62,216 nt of DNA from a virus. A program made the position numbers and the translations under genes. Numbering within the stretch: the first letter of the stretch is position 1; each line of letters starts with the position of its first letter. The notes under the pieces are model-generated. The model saw only the letters and a program-made list of their open reading frames with translations. It was not told the DNA's origin and did not search any database. The stretch spans positions 1-62,216 of the IMG/VR virus record IMGVR_UViG_3300046357_000001; one strand, written 5' to 3'. Below are positions 48,708 through 56,612 of this stretch, piece after piece.

Positions 48708-49003
48708 TTGTTCTTCTCCATAGTTAATAGTTCTTTGATGCTGTCCATGTTGTCTTCGTTGATAACGAACGCCCACCCATATGCCGCTTGGATACGCAAC
48801 AGCTCCCGCTCTTGCAGTGCTGTCGTCTTACCCTTGCCTGCCTTGCACTCGAACGCAACGAACTGCCCGTGGTAGCAACCAATGATGTCTGGTATACCTG
48901 CACGACCGAATCCGTTAGCAGGTGGCATGAAATGATAGACGCCCAAAGCATCAAGATGCTTACGCAGTCGGGCCTTAACTTTTGATTCAGGTGTTGCTGC
49001 CAT
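48692..49003 (-). CDS. VRR-NUC family nuclease
   Basis: A 103-residue protein containing GIPDIIGCYHGQFVAFECKA: Asp, Glu, Cys and Lys in the arrangement of VRR-NUC (the G-x-PD...E-x-K core), plus GKGKTTALQERELLRIQAAY. It belongs to the standalone phage VRR-NUC group, which cuts DNA structures such as junctions. Overlaps neighbours on both sides (16 bases at each end). Confidence 0.88.
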   Translation of the reverse strand: MAATPESKVKARLRKHLDALGVYHFMPPANGFGRAGIPDIIGCYHGQFVAFECKAGKGKTTALQERELLRIQAAYGWAFVINEDNMDSIKELLTMEKNKCATH

Positions 49004-49391
49004 TTGTTTTCTCCAGTGCTATTAAGAACAACAGGCAACAGCCTGCATGTGCAAGGTGAGACAAGCCGGTCTCGGAATCGTTGAGCTCCCCCTTGCTATG
49101 TGCAACAAGGTGACGAAAGGCTGCGGCCATGTATCGTGTCTCAGCGTTCTCAACCTTCTTCCAGTTGTCACGCGCATATTTCTTAGCGCCGAACTCTAGC
49201 ACTTTGACGACTTCCTCTACGCCGTCCCACGGTAGCAATGTGTAGTCGAGCTTGCCGCTGTCGAACTTCATGCCTTTGGTTTCAATCGGATCGGCCAGTT
49301 CAATAACCGCTTTGGATGCGAGCGCCAACAGGTCACGATCTCTGCTGGTCATTTCAGGGAACATATGTATTTGATTTGATGTCGGTATCAT
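48987..49391 (-). CDS. dATP/dGTP diphosphohydrolase-like protein (DUF5664)
   Basis: A 134-residue protein with KFDSGKLDYTLLPWDGVEEV, GAKKYARDNWKK and AAAFRHLVAHSKGELND, matching the DUF5664 group of MazG-like nucleotide pyrophosphohydrolases (EE.xxx and His/Asp metal ligands). It hydrolyses nucleoside triphosphates to monophosphates and could balance dNTP pools during replication. MazZ of phages with 2-aminoadenine DNA is a relative, but no PurZ gene is present here. AAGGAGTAGAAAA precedes the ATG. Confidence 0.82.
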   Translation of the reverse strand: MIPTSNQIHMFPEMTSRDRDLLALASKAVIELADPIETKGMKFDSGKLDYTLLPWDGVEEVVKVLEFGAKKYARDNWKKVENAETRYMAAAFRHLVAHSKGELNDSETGLSHLAHAGCCLLFLIALEKTNGSNT

Positions 49392-49395
49392 TTTT

Positions 49396-49560
49396 CTACT
49401 CCTTTGGTTGAATGGTTACTGTAACTTTCACTACGCCGTGGTCGGGGCTGTACCCCATAGCGTCTTTCTTCTTAGAGAGCAGCATGTACATCCCTGACGA
49501 AGTTCTTGCCAGTCTGCCTTTGTAGGTCACGGCATACATCTCTGTGCGTATGCGTTTCAT
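49396..49560 (-). CDS. Small early protein
   Basis: A 54-residue protein (MKRIRTEMYAVTYKGRLART...) with an AAGGAGACGGC site 5 bases before ATG 49560, overlapping the previous gene's stop (ATGA), and its own stop just before the next SD. The sequence is beta-rich with several aromatic residues. Unknown. Confidence 0.6.
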   Translation of the reverse strand: MKRIRTEMYAVTYKGRLARTSSGMYMLLSKKKDAMGYSPDHGVVKVTVTIQPKE

Positions 49561-50030
49561 GCCGTCTCCTTTCTTACGATAGGGCGCATACGTTTAGCTC
49601 GGTACTCGTGCGTCACGATGTCCATCGCTTTCTCCATGTCGATGACGGTGGTGTTGTCGAGTTGGGCTTCATGAATTTCCATGACTAAGTTCATAGCCGT
49701 GAGTTCCGTTGCCTTCAACACGAAGCGTTTGCTAGTCACGCCCCGCTTACCTACGTCATGCAGTGCGTCAAGCCCTGCCCGAATCTCGTCGGCCCAATCC
49801 GCACCTAGCTCTGGACGCAAGCGCATATACGCCTCGGCCATGTTGAATGCCCCGATGAGCACGTCAATATCTGCAATGGTAGCGTCCCCCTTGCGCAACG
49901 TTTCCATCGCGCTGTGGTTTCGTATGCGTAGTGTGGTGCTGTATGGCACAGAGTTAAACGCCTTGATACCGGACAGTACCCAGTTGAGGGCATCAACCCG
50001 CACGCCCTTCGGCTTATACTTTTTTCTCAT
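49557..50030 (-). CDS. Conserved early hypothetical protein
   Basis: A 157-residue helical protein (GVRVDALNWVLSGIKAFNSV at the N-terminus; GAFNMAEAYMRLRPELGADW in the middle). It recurs in early operons of related phages to my recollection, but its role is unknown. It overlaps the next gene as ATGA. Confidence 0.7.
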   Translation of the reverse strand: MRKKYKPKGVRVDALNWVLSGIKAFNSVPYSTTLRIRNHSAMETLRKGDATIADIDVLIGAFNMAEAYMRLRPELGADWADEIRAGLDALHDVGKRGVTSKRFVLKATELTAMNLVMEIHEAQLDNTTVIDMEKAMDIVTHEYRAKRMRPIVRKETA

Positions 50031-50097
50031 TTGATTTACTCATTGCTGTTATCTTTCGGTATGTAGAAGCCATTGCTCGTATGCCTGTTGTTGCTCA

Positions 50098-50793
50098 TCA
50101 TCCGTCAACCCATGTGCGTTGTTGTGGTGCGGTGTAGAGAGGAATCCAACCGTTTGTCATGTAAGTAGTGACAGGTGCTTGAAACCCGCTATAACCGTCA
50201 GGCCAATCAGGGTGCAACCACGCCACAGGCTTGTCGCACGTAGTGCTCCCCTGCTCTTGCTTTGGTTGATGGGCTTTTGTGTAGAGCACAGTCAAGTTTT
50301 TGGCTTTTGGATTGCTGTCAAAAAAGTGATAGACGTCTACGATCTTGTTTGTCCATGCGTCATTGGGAGTGCGTCCAAAATTTTCAGCAGTTAGTTTGTC
50401 TAATTCTTGTTCTGCAAGTTTCAAACAAACTTCGTGAATTTTTGCAGATGGCGGCGTGTTGAATGTGTTTTTGTATGTGCAGTCACACGCCCCTGCTGGA
50501 TACGCAGGCATATTGTGTACGGCGCAATCAGAGTCATGTGGGCAGCAACGCTTCACAGGCCCACCCAGTTGTTCGTTATCACTGCGCTGCTCATACAAAC
50601 CCAATCGCACATTCTCATCATGCAAGTCTTGTAGGTGTTGTTCTGCTAGTGCTTCTTCTAGGGCTTCGATGGCGTCGCGACATTGAACCACCTCATACAA
50701 CCCGCCTGAAATAGACGCCTCCATCACTTTTGGAGAATCATCTAAAACACCTTTCAACGCCTCAAGCGCCATCTTTAATGCTTCGTTGCTCAT
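50098..50793 (-). CDS. Early hypothetical protein, apparent C-terminal frameshift
   Basis: A 231-residue protein: ALKMALEALKGVLDDS and RDAIEALEEALAEQ helices at the N-terminus, then a Cys/His-rich part (RCCPHDSDCAVHN) and WLHPDWPDGYSGFQAPV toward the end. The annotated end, RTWVDG-stop, is unlikely to be the true terminus: the neighbouring frame continues GLTDDEQQQAYEQWLLHTER to a stop at 50049-50051, giving the common ending RTWVGLTDDE. A 1- or 2-base slip at about 50100 is the simplest reading. AAAAATG start follows a GGGAGACAG site. Confidence 0.7.
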   Translation of the reverse strand: MSNEALKMALEALKGVLDDSPKVMEASISGGLYEVVQCRDAIEALEEALAEQHLQDLHDENVRLGLYEQRSDNEQLGGPVKRCCPHDSDCAVHNMPAYPAGACDCTYKNTFNTPPSAKIHEVCLKLAEQELDKLTAENFGRTPNDAWTNKIVDVYHFFDSNPKAKNLTVLYTKAHQPKQEQGSTTCDKPVAWLHPDWPDGYSGFQAPVTTYMTNGWIPLYTAPQQRTWVDG

Positions 50794-50885
50794 TTTTCTG
50801 TCTCCCTCTGTGGAATGGTTGTTGTAATAAAGCGCACAGCAGTGTCGCCATCTTTGAGCAACACAGTTACTGTTGCGGCTTGCAA
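50790..50885 (-). CDS. Very small early ORF
   Basis: A 31-residue frame from TTG 50885 (MQAATVTVLLKDGDTAVRFI then TTTIPQRETEK), overlapping the next gene's start by ATGA. The beta-strand-like sequence is plausible as a small protein, but the start is uncertain and the start codon is weak. It overlaps the preceding gene in another frame. Confidence 0.35.
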   Translation of the reverse strand: MQAATVTVLLKDGDTAVRFITTTIPQRETEK

Positions 50886-51085
50886 GTCACTGCCGTATAT
50901 CTGTCTTCTCCATCAAAGTTTTCAATGTGTTCTTGCAGTTCTACGATGCGGGCTGTTTGACGCTCCAGCATTGCGTCTTGGTTGGCAATTTCTTTTTTTA
51001 ACCGTTCATTTTCTTCACGCAATTGGCGCAACTGAAAAAGCAAATCATTTTCTCGGCTCCATGCGGCAATGGTCGGGTCAGTCAT
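50867..51085 (-). CDS. Small coiled-coil early protein
   Basis: A 72-residue protein, mostly one coiled coil (QLRQLREENERLKKEIANQD, then LERQTARIVELQEHIENF). Overlaps the previous gene's stop by ATGA. Similar short coiled-coil proteins are widespread in early operons of phages; role unknown. Confidence 0.7.
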   Translation of the reverse strand: MTDPTIAAWSRENDLLFQLRQLREENERLKKEIANQDAMLERQTARIVELQEHIENFDGEDRYTAVTCKPQQ

Positions 51086-51390
51086 GTTTTATCTCCTATG
51101 CCGTGGGCGGCTTCGATGGCTCTGGCAAATGCTAAATCAAACTCATAGGTGGGCGGTGACTTGTTCCACTTCATGCGCTCACGGTCAAGAATCTGTGCAA
51201 TCTCATGGTATCTCAGAGGCTTGCGCTGTGTGTCATGCGATGTCTGGTCTAGCATCACAGTGCGTGCCAGTGCTTCGCACGTTGGGCATGGCTGTGCCAA
51301 AGCCAACATCTCTTGCACTTGGGTAGTAGAGGGCCACCAATCTGCATGGTATCCACAAAAGTCTCTTATTGCTTTTTCAGTTGGTGTCAT
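51082..51390 (-). CDS. Early hypothetical protein
   Basis: A 102-residue protein (MTPTEKAIRDFCGYHADWWP at the start; CPTCE in the middle; AFARAIEAAHGIG at the end). The CPTC pair may bind metal. Starts inside the stop of the preceding gene (ATGA). Function unknown. Confidence 0.68.
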   Translation of the reverse strand: MTPTEKAIRDFCGYHADWWPSTTQVQEMLALAQPCPTCEALARTVMLDQTSHDTQRKPLRYHEIAQILDRERMKWNKSPPTYEFDLAFARAIEAAHGIGDKT

Positions 51391-51524
51391 TTACGCCACC
51401 CACCTTTCTTAACGCCAACAGCCACACCAAACCAAGCAATTTCAGCCCATAGCTTATCGCCACGGCCAATAGCAACTGTTGGTAGTAGAAACCAAACGTC
51501 TGCGTGAAATCTTGTGTAAATCAT
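51387..51524 (-). CDS. Small membrane-type early protein
   Basis: A 45-residue protein (MIYTRFHADVWFLLPTVAI..., then AEIAWFGVAVGVKKGGW) with hydrophobic, aromatic segments suitable for membrane association. ATGA overlap with the upstream stop (51521-51524), and its TGA overlaps the next ATG (51388-51390). Too short to appear in ordinary gene calls. Confidence 0.6.
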   Translation of the reverse strand: MIYTRFHADVWFLLPTVAIGRGDKLWAEIAWFGVAVGVKKGGWRK

Positions 51525-51889
51525 TTCTTTTTCCCCTTTGGTGTTACGTTAGCTACCCCTGCCTTGCTGAACATGTGGAACTCAGTCACGGCCAATAGCT
51601 TTTTCTTCTTGGCTTCGAGGTCAGCACGCTTCTGCTCCACTGACGGCTCAGTTGGTGGGAATGTCGACATAGCCTTGATACCTTTTACGGTTGCGCGTGT
51701 CGCCGCTTTGATTCGCTTAGCGTTCTTCTCCCCGTTGACTCGTTGCACAGACTTGAGTCGCAGGTCGGTCATGAACTCGGGCATGTACGTTTTAATGTAG
51801 TCAGGGTGAAACGCGTTGATGGTTGGTGTTGGCATAAAGGCTTTCAGTACAAAACAATTTTGGATGGGGTCATAGGTAGACAGGCTCAT
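51521..51889 (-). CDS. Early hypothetical protein, basic C-terminus
   Basis: A 122-residue protein; residues ~45-105 are Lys/Arg-rich (KNAKRIKAATRATVKGIKAM), and it ends in PKGKKK, so it may bind nucleic acid. Starts with the usual ATGA overlap. No family recognised. Confidence 0.68.
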   Translation of the reverse strand: MSLSTYDPIQNCFVLKAFMPTPTINAFHPDYIKTYMPEFMTDLRLKSVQRVNGEKNAKRIKAATRATVKGIKAMSTFPPTEPSVEQKRADLEAKKKKLLAVTEFHMFSKAGVANVTPKGKKK

Positions 51890-52098
51890 ACGATGTCTCC
51901 TAGCGTTTCGTACAAGTCCCAGAACTCGTACTCGTCGGGGTGAATCAACGGGCGAGCAATCTCCACGAGTTTCGTTAACTGCGCAGCAGCTAACCCGCCT
52001 TGGTCGAAGCCTATCTCGTAGGCGTTGCTCATCACAGTGACCGTGTTCTCATCGCAGTTCGCACTGCGCAGTAGCCATACCATTTCGTTTTTAGTCAT
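51886..52098 (-). CDS. Small early protein
   Basis: A 70-residue acidic protein (MVWLLRSANCDENTVTVMSN..., then EYEFWDLYETLGDIV). Overlaps neighbours at both ends as ATGA or by 8 bases. Unknown. Confidence 0.68.
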   Translation of the reverse strand: MTKNEMVWLLRSANCDENTVTVMSNAYEIGFDQGGLAAAQLTKLVEIARPLIHPDEYEFWDLYETLGDIV

Positions 52099-52219
52099 TC
52101 AAAATCTCCAACGCGCATAGAAACGCAAACAAAATACCCACGAGGGCGACAACACCCGTACAAAGTACGAGCACCAGTAGTGCAATGTTATGCACGCTCT
52201 CAGTTGTTACAAGCTCCAT
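52091..52219 (-). CDS. Small membrane protein
   Basis: A 42-residue protein (from MELVTTESVHNIALLVLVLC) with one long hydrophobic stretch (IALLVLVLCTGVVALVGILF), hence a single-pass membrane peptide. Starts inside the end of the previous gene. A longer frame from 52309 has an upstream part that reads like a shadow. Possibly an inhibitor or anchor. Confidence 0.6.
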   Translation of the reverse strand: MELVTTESVHNIALLVLVLCTGVVALVGILFAFLCALEILND

Positions 52220-52404
52220 GCCGCACCCCCGCGATTGATACGTAGCTGAAACGACCACCCCCACACCAGCCCCCATGCAATGCAGATGCACCTGTCGATG
52301 TATCCCCAAGCCTCTGGGTCTTTGTTCCAGTTAGCTAGGCCGAACAATACGTACACAACAAGCATCATGATGGGGTACGCGATCAAGTCAATATAGTTTT
52401 TCAT
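52207..52404 (-). CDS. Two-TM small membrane protein
   Basis: A 65-residue protein with two hydrophobic segments (MMLVVYVLFGLANW, and CICIAWGLVWGWSF). Tight overlaps both sides. It could influence the host membrane early in infection. No family name. Confidence 0.65.
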   Translation of the reverse strand: MKNYIDLIAYPIMMLVVYVLFGLANWNKDPEAWGYIDRCICIAWGLVWGWSFQLRINRGGAAWSL

Positions 52405-52586
52405 GACGTCTCCTTAAAATTATCTACGGCGATACAGCCGCGCTCACGACAACCTTCGTCAAGGTCGGGCAAGAACGCATCTAGCGCGGTGTATAGCTTG
52501 TCCCGCAACATAGACGGCGCACCGTGATACAGCACGGCAATATTCATCAAGGTTTCCACCAGTGGTTTTGCTTGTTCGTATCTCAT
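52401..52586 (-). CDS. Small early protein
   Basis: A 61-residue protein (MRYEQAKPLVETLMNIAVLY...) with a helical N-terminus and C-terminal Cys residues. TTGGAGAACAGC precedes the ATG at 52586; the longer in-frame form from 52685 is rejected. Ends with an ATGA overlap. Confidence 0.65.
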   Translation of the reverse strand: MRYEQAKPLVETLMNIAVLYHGAPSMLRDKLYTALDAFLPDLDEGCRERGCIAVDNFKETS

Positions 52587-52777
52587 GCTGTTCTCCAAAA
52601 GTAAATTGCCAGTGCAACCCAACCGAACACGCCGATAGCAAAGAACACCTTGTCCTGCCAGCGTTGCTCGGGTGGATACCACCACTGTGCGTTTGCCACA
52701 TCATTGGGGAATGCTTCGTTCGTCGTGCGCGGGAAGCACCGTGCCGTAGGCCAGCCGTAGTTTTTATTTTGCATCAC
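52583..52777 (-). CDS. Small membrane-anchored protein
   Basis: A 64-residue protein, soluble N-terminus then a C-terminal hydrophobic helix (VFFAIGVFGWVALAIYFW). ATGA overlaps on both sides. Tail-anchored topology inferred. Confidence 0.65.
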   Translation of the reverse strand: MMQNKNYGWPTARCFPRTTNEAFPNDVANAQWWYPPEQRWQDKVFFAIGVFGWVALAIYFWRTA

Positions 52778-53604
52778 AGTGCTCCAAAAAGTTTTTGTAG
52801 GTATGCGTGTACAGCCTTGGCTTGCATCAGCGTGAGTAGATCAACCGTATCTTCTGGCTTCCATACTTGGTGTTGTTTGAACGTACCCATGCTTGCCTTA
52901 TGCCCGTCCACATTCGTAGCCAGCGAACCAATGCCTGCCGTCGCTTGTGCCTTGGCTACATCCTCTTCGGTGCGGCGCTTGACGACAACGAACTTATGTG
53001 CGGCCAATCGTTCCTGTGCTTCTTTGTTTTTCGCAATTTGCGCAAGCTCCTTATCCCTGCGTACCTTAGCGATGTTGTACGGGACGAACTCTGGGGCCGT
53101 GGCCACCACCCCCATGCCGTTGCTATCCTTCGCAAGCAAACCCACCACGATCATCTGATACACGAGCGAGGACACTGTGCTTTCTTTGAACCCGTGTTTA
53201 GCTAGTGCCTTAACGATCTCTATCACTTTCAAATGCGGGTTGTCGCGCACATAGTTGAATGTTTCGCGTGTGGCATTGTTTGATATGCCGAATAAATGTT
53301 TCTTAGTTGTTTCCATTACTTCACCTTTGATTTGTTTTTGTTCATCTACATCCCACGCATTGAGCGTGCTTTCTAACTGTGCCTTCTTCTCGATGGCCGC
53401 GCGTAGTTGTTCACCTAGTGCTGCTTGCATTTGCTGCTCCTGTTGTACATGTGGGTTATATAAAGGTTTTTTGTTTAAAAGTTTGTCAACTTGCTCTGGC
53501 TTGAGGATGTCCGCTCGCCCTACCTGTTGAACATGCTGCTTCTTGCTTGCCTTCAATCGGGCTTTTTTGTTTGCCTTGCGTAGTGCTTGGCTAGTTCTTT
53601 CCAT
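52774..53604 (-). CDS. Basic winged-helix-like early protein
   Basis: A 276-residue protein. The N-terminal ~90 residues are Lys/Gln-rich and probably coiled coil. Residues ~110-165 (TRETFNYVRDNPHLKVIEIV, then GFKESTVSSLVYQMIVVGLL) fit a winged-helix DNA-binding domain; a charged C-terminal part follows. As the first gene of a long operon downstream of operator-like site B it may be a transcription or DNA-binding factor. AGGAGAAGCAC precedes its ATG. Confidence 0.65.
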   Translation of the reverse strand: MERTSQALRKANKKARLKASKKQHVQQVGRADILKPEQVDKLLNKKPLYNPHVQQEQQMQAALGEQLRAAIEKKAQLESTLNAWDVDEQKQIKGEVMETTKKHLFGISNNATRETFNYVRDNPHLKVIEIVKALAKHGFKESTVSSLVYQMIVVGLLAKDSNGMGVVATAPEFVPYNIAKVRRDKELAQIAKNKEAQERLAAHKFVVVKRRTEEDVAKAQATAGIGSLATNVDGHKASMGTFKQHQVWKPEDTVDLLTLMQAKAVHAYLQKLFGAL

Positions 53605-53633
53605 GTGCTTCTCCTATCTTTAGTTTATTACAT

Positions 53634-53649
53634 TGTCCACCATTAGACA
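53634..53649 (-). promoter_or_regulatory. Operator-like site B
   Basis: On the leftward strand TGTCTAATGGTGGACA, matching TGTCTAANGNTGKACA. It is the second of three copies, and lies 30-45 bases before the 53604 start. It is preceded by an AACACT (-10-like) box, the same arrangement as in site A. Confidence 0.55.
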
Positions 53650-53665
53650 GTGTTAGTGATTACTC

Positions 53666-53932
53666 TCATTGCACCTCCCCTTTTGTATAGACCTTGTTCA
53701 ATGTATTCGCAGGGTCGTACACCAGCTTAATCTCTCGGCGCTCCACCATGTAGTCGAGCGCGGCCATCATCGTCCATGAGTCCCCTGTGATAGTTCGCGT
53801 TACCTTCTCGAACGTATACGCCCCGCCTGTGAACAGCAGACGCGCTGAGTTGTCGCGTAGTTTCATCAACAGCTCAACACCGTCCTCGCTGAACAGTTCA
53901 GGCCGCACATCTTCATACTTGTAATTACTCAT
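53666..53932 (-). CDS. Early hypothetical protein, winged-helix-like
   Basis: An 88-residue protein with RLLFTGGAYTFEKVTRTITG and WTMMAALDYMVERREIKLV, consistent with a small wHTH fold, i.e. DNA binding. AAGGAATGGT precedes the ATG at 53932. The upstream in-frame GTG adds eight residues with little sense. Confidence 0.6.
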   Translation of the reverse strand: MSNYKYEDVRPELFSEDGVELLMKLRDNSARLLFTGGAYTFEKVTRTITGDSWTMMAALDYMVERREIKLVYDPANTLNKVYTKGEVQ

Positions 53933-53959
53933 ACCATTCCTTTTTAAATTAAACACCCG

Positions 53960-55048
53960 TCACTCTTTGTACAACGTATCGAACACAGTGCATAGCAAAG
54001 TGGTGGCATCGTACGTCTTGGCCAAGTCCATCATCTTATCAATCACACCATCCGTCAGACGCCGCGCATCAAGAAACTTTACGGCTTGCTCAGGATCATC
54101 TGGGTACACCGACTCACCGACCATATAGAACAACTCATCCGTATACCCATCACGCGCATCCATCAGGGCGTAGCGTATGTCGTCCATCTCGAAGTCTTGG
54201 TCGCCATGCAACGCATCGTTGTACGTATAGGCGCCGTAGTCATACACCCCCGTACCCCACGACTTAACCTCGGACACCTTGGGGTCACGCTCAACAGGCA
54301 ACGTGTCCCAGTCGAACATCAGTATCGCCAAAGATAACGCTTGGAAGTGCGCCACATCAAGATACTCACGGTCTCCGTGCTCGTTGTAGTACCCCGTAGA
54401 GATGTTCGTACACTCAGGGATGTTGTCCACAAACTCGGCCGTATCCGTATAGACACCGCTGTCGTCAGTCGTGTACATCATGTAGTAGTCATCGCCATTG
54501 ATCGCACCTGCTAACGCTTGGCCGAACGTATCCGAACAGCACCGACCATATCCTTGATGTGTGATGACACTATCCGTACCCCTGCGGTCAAACGCAATCG
54601 CCCTATCGAACTGATCTAACAACTCGGGGTTGTACTTGGCTATGTGCTTAGCCCCAATGCCGCCACACTCCTCGCCCTGCGTGAACACATAGTAGCCAGC
54701 CACACCCTCGTGCATCATGTGCATGAGCAGAGCAACACCAGCACCATCATCCGCACCAAGGCATGAGTTGGGCGCGGCACGCCAGCTATGCGTCTTCTTG
54801 TTCTTCTCCTTGATGATAGGGTTCGCACCCTCGACACGATGCACAGTGTCCACATGCGCCACGAACAGCGTCTTGTGTAGTGCAGTGGTACGCGCATCCA
54901 CGTGCAGGTTGCCGCACGTATCCACCCACGTCTTCTCTTGCAAGTACTCAGGCACAGCAGTAGCTAGCCACTCTGTGAAGTCTGCGACACCTGCCCCACC
55001 ATGAGGGCGTTTAACGGACAGGGCGCGTTGTAATGTAGTCATCAACAT
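53960..55048 (-). CDS. M20/M28-type zinc peptidase or amidohydrolase
   Basis: A 362-residue protein with the two-metal peptidase signature: FVAHVDT (His65, Asp67), LGADDGAG (Asp100/Asp101), GEECGG (Glu126/Glu127), FDRRG and a C-terminal HGDREYLD segment. This is the M20/M28/M42 peptidase layout, in which the EE pair is catalytic. It probably hydrolyses peptide or amide bonds in the infected cell. Such an enzyme in a phage early operon is uncommon. The C-terminal 100 residues are acidic. The start is near a 3-base gap from the next gene. Confidence 0.8.
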   Translation of the reverse strand: MLMTTLQRALSVKRPHGGAGVADFTEWLATAVPEYLQEKTWVDTCGNLHVDARTTALHKTLFVAHVDTVHRVEGANPIIKEKNKKTHSWRAAPNSCLGADDGAGVALLMHMMHEGVAGYYVFTQGEECGGIGAKHIAKYNPELLDQFDRAIAFDRRGTDSVITHQGYGRCCSDTFGQALAGAINGDDYYMMYTTDDSGVYTDTAEFVDNIPECTNISTGYYNEHGDREYLDVAHFQALSLAILMFDWDTLPVERDPKVSEVKSWGTGVYDYGAYTYNDALHGDQDFEMDDIRYALMDARDGYTDELFYMVGESVYPDDPEQAVKFLDARRLTDGVIDKMMDLAKTYDATTLLCTVFDTLYKE

Positions 55049-55050
55049 AA

Positions 55051-56541
55051 TTATTCTCCAGTAGTTTCGTTTGTTGTTTCTTCTTCGTCATCAGTCTCAG
55101 GCTCAGGCGCGTGGTCGGGGTGATACTTCTTGCCGTCTACCTCGACAAACTCAACGTCATCGCTGTAATAGTTACCCGACCCCTCGCACAACCACGCGTT
55201 GTCCTCGTGGCACATCTCCCCATCGGCTAACTGCACAAGGTTGTCCCGCAACGCATACTCGTTGTTGTAGTCGTCGTAGCACACGCGCACATCATCGCAG
55301 TGGTAGTACTCCCCAGCGGACTCAACGTGAACCGCGTTATCCATCGTGCAGTAATCTCCGTCCTCTAACTGCACGATGTCGTTGTCACTAAGGTAGTCCT
55401 CGTCATAGGACTCATAACCAACCGACACCACTTGGTTATTATGTAGGTGGTAGTTGTTACCTCGACGACCCATCACATACGTATAGTTGTCGTCGCAACA
55501 GGGCTGACACACCATGTATTCGCCGTCCCTGCCTATCCAGCACTCATCCCCATTATCTACTCGAGCACCGCAGTCCTCACATGTCGAACAATTGTCATAA
55601 GCACACGTACCGTCTGTGCTCTCGCACCGATACTCACCACCATCGGTAACAACCAAGACCTTCTTGGAGTCCCGCGTGGTGATGTTCACGTTCTTGACGT
55701 TGCCGTCCAGATACGGAGCTACGGGTACGTCATGGCGACCACTGTAGTACGCCATCTCACAATCCTCCCAACTCCCCGCATGTGAGTAGCCCTGCTCTTT
55801 CAGCCACGCATTGAGCTGGTCGTCTGCCTGTGAGTAGCTAGAACTCCGCGAGGGGCGCAGGTATGTACGCACAAACAATTTCATATCGCCCCTGTCGTAC
55901 ACCAAGGCACGGCCAACAACCTCACCACCTTCCTCACGCATAGCCATACCCCAACCGAGAAGCGGGTCGTAGCATTTGTAAGGGTGGCTGTCGAGGTCAA
56001 CCTCGCCGCCGTCATTCCATCGCATACATGAGTGAGGGCCACGTTGCAACACATCCACCATCTCGGCCAGCGTCCACACTATCTTGCACCCCGTCACGCT
56101 GTACGCGGCCACTACGTTGCGCACCTCATGGTCAGGCAGTTGCGGGAAGTGGCGCGTTAAGTACTTACCAAGGCTAGTCACTGTCTGCAAGTCAACCTCA
56201 CCCTTCTTCTCGTTCTGGGTATACGCTACACGGTTGCGGTCTGACTCGGCCTGATGCGGGTACTCCATGACCAACTGTTGCCAGTCAAGCGGACGATAGT
56301 CACCGAGCAACTTATCCACCGCAGGGTGTAAGCGAAAGCGGTTCTGCAAGTTACTGTGCCACCGGTTCATAGGCGGTGTGTGTTGCACGAAGCCGTCGTT
56401 GTACGAGGACATAGTTCCATCGACATCCATGTATGCACGGAAGCGGTCAACGATCCGACTCACGCCCACACGCATTAGTTGCAGTGCGACATGCACATTG
56501 GTCTGCACATTCAAGGCTTCAAGTTTGTTTGTATTTTCCAT
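55051..56541 (-). CDS. Acidic Cys/Tyr-rich early protein with repeats
   Basis: A 496-residue protein. The N-terminal ~290 residues look globular (MNRWHSNLQNRFRLHPAV..., LPDHEVRNVVAAYSVTGCKI). The C-terminal ~190 residues hold repeated short cysteine and Asp/Tyr units (CSTCEDCG, then CCDDNYTYV, YHCDDVRVCYDDYN, CHEDNAWLCEGSG), suggestive of zinc or calcium binding, and an acidic tail. No known family. It starts 3 bases before the peptidase gene's 5' side and shares the operon. Confidence 0.75.
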   Translation of the reverse strand: MENTNKLEALNVQTNVHVALQLMRVGVSRIVDRFRAYMDVDGTMSSYNDGFVQHTPPMNRWHSNLQNRFRLHPAVDKLLGDYRPLDWQQLVMEYPHQAESDRNRVAYTQNEKKGEVDLQTVTSLGKYLTRHFPQLPDHEVRNVVAAYSVTGCKIVWTLAEMVDVLQRGPHSCMRWNDGGEVDLDSHPYKCYDPLLGWGMAMREEGGEVVGRALVYDRGDMKLFVRTYLRPSRSSSYSQADDQLNAWLKEQGYSHAGSWEDCEMAYYSGRHDVPVAPYLDGNVKNVNITTRDSKKVLVVTDGGEYRCESTDGTCAYDNCSTCEDCGARVDNGDECWIGRDGEYMVCQPCCDDNYTYVMGRRGNNYHLHNNQVVSVGYESYDEDYLSDNDIVQLEDGDYCTMDNAVHVESAGEYYHCDDVRVCYDDYNNEYALRDNLVQLADGEMCHEDNAWLCEGSGNYYSDDVEFVEVDGKKYHPDHAPEPETDDEEETTNETTGE

Positions 56542-56567
56542 TTGATTCTTTCATTTACATTTAAAAA

Positions 56568-56584
56568 CGGGTCACTGTGACCCG
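56568..56584. repeat. Palindrome CGGGTCACNGTGACCCG, copy 1
   Basis: Perfect 17-bp palindrome CGGGTCACTGTGACCCG between genes. Reading leftward it is followed by five Ts, so here it could also end transcripts. See copies at 57020, 58301, 58787 and 59268. Confidence 0.8.
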
Positions 56585-56612
56585 ACAGATGGGGACATAT
56601 GCCCCCACTACC

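Noticed and set aside
48987-49391. 2-aminoadenine (Z) genome based on the MazZ-like gene
   Set aside because: No PurZ-type adenylosuccinate synthetase or dATP-specific hydrolase is present, and the polymerase has exonuclease motifs of the ordinary kind.
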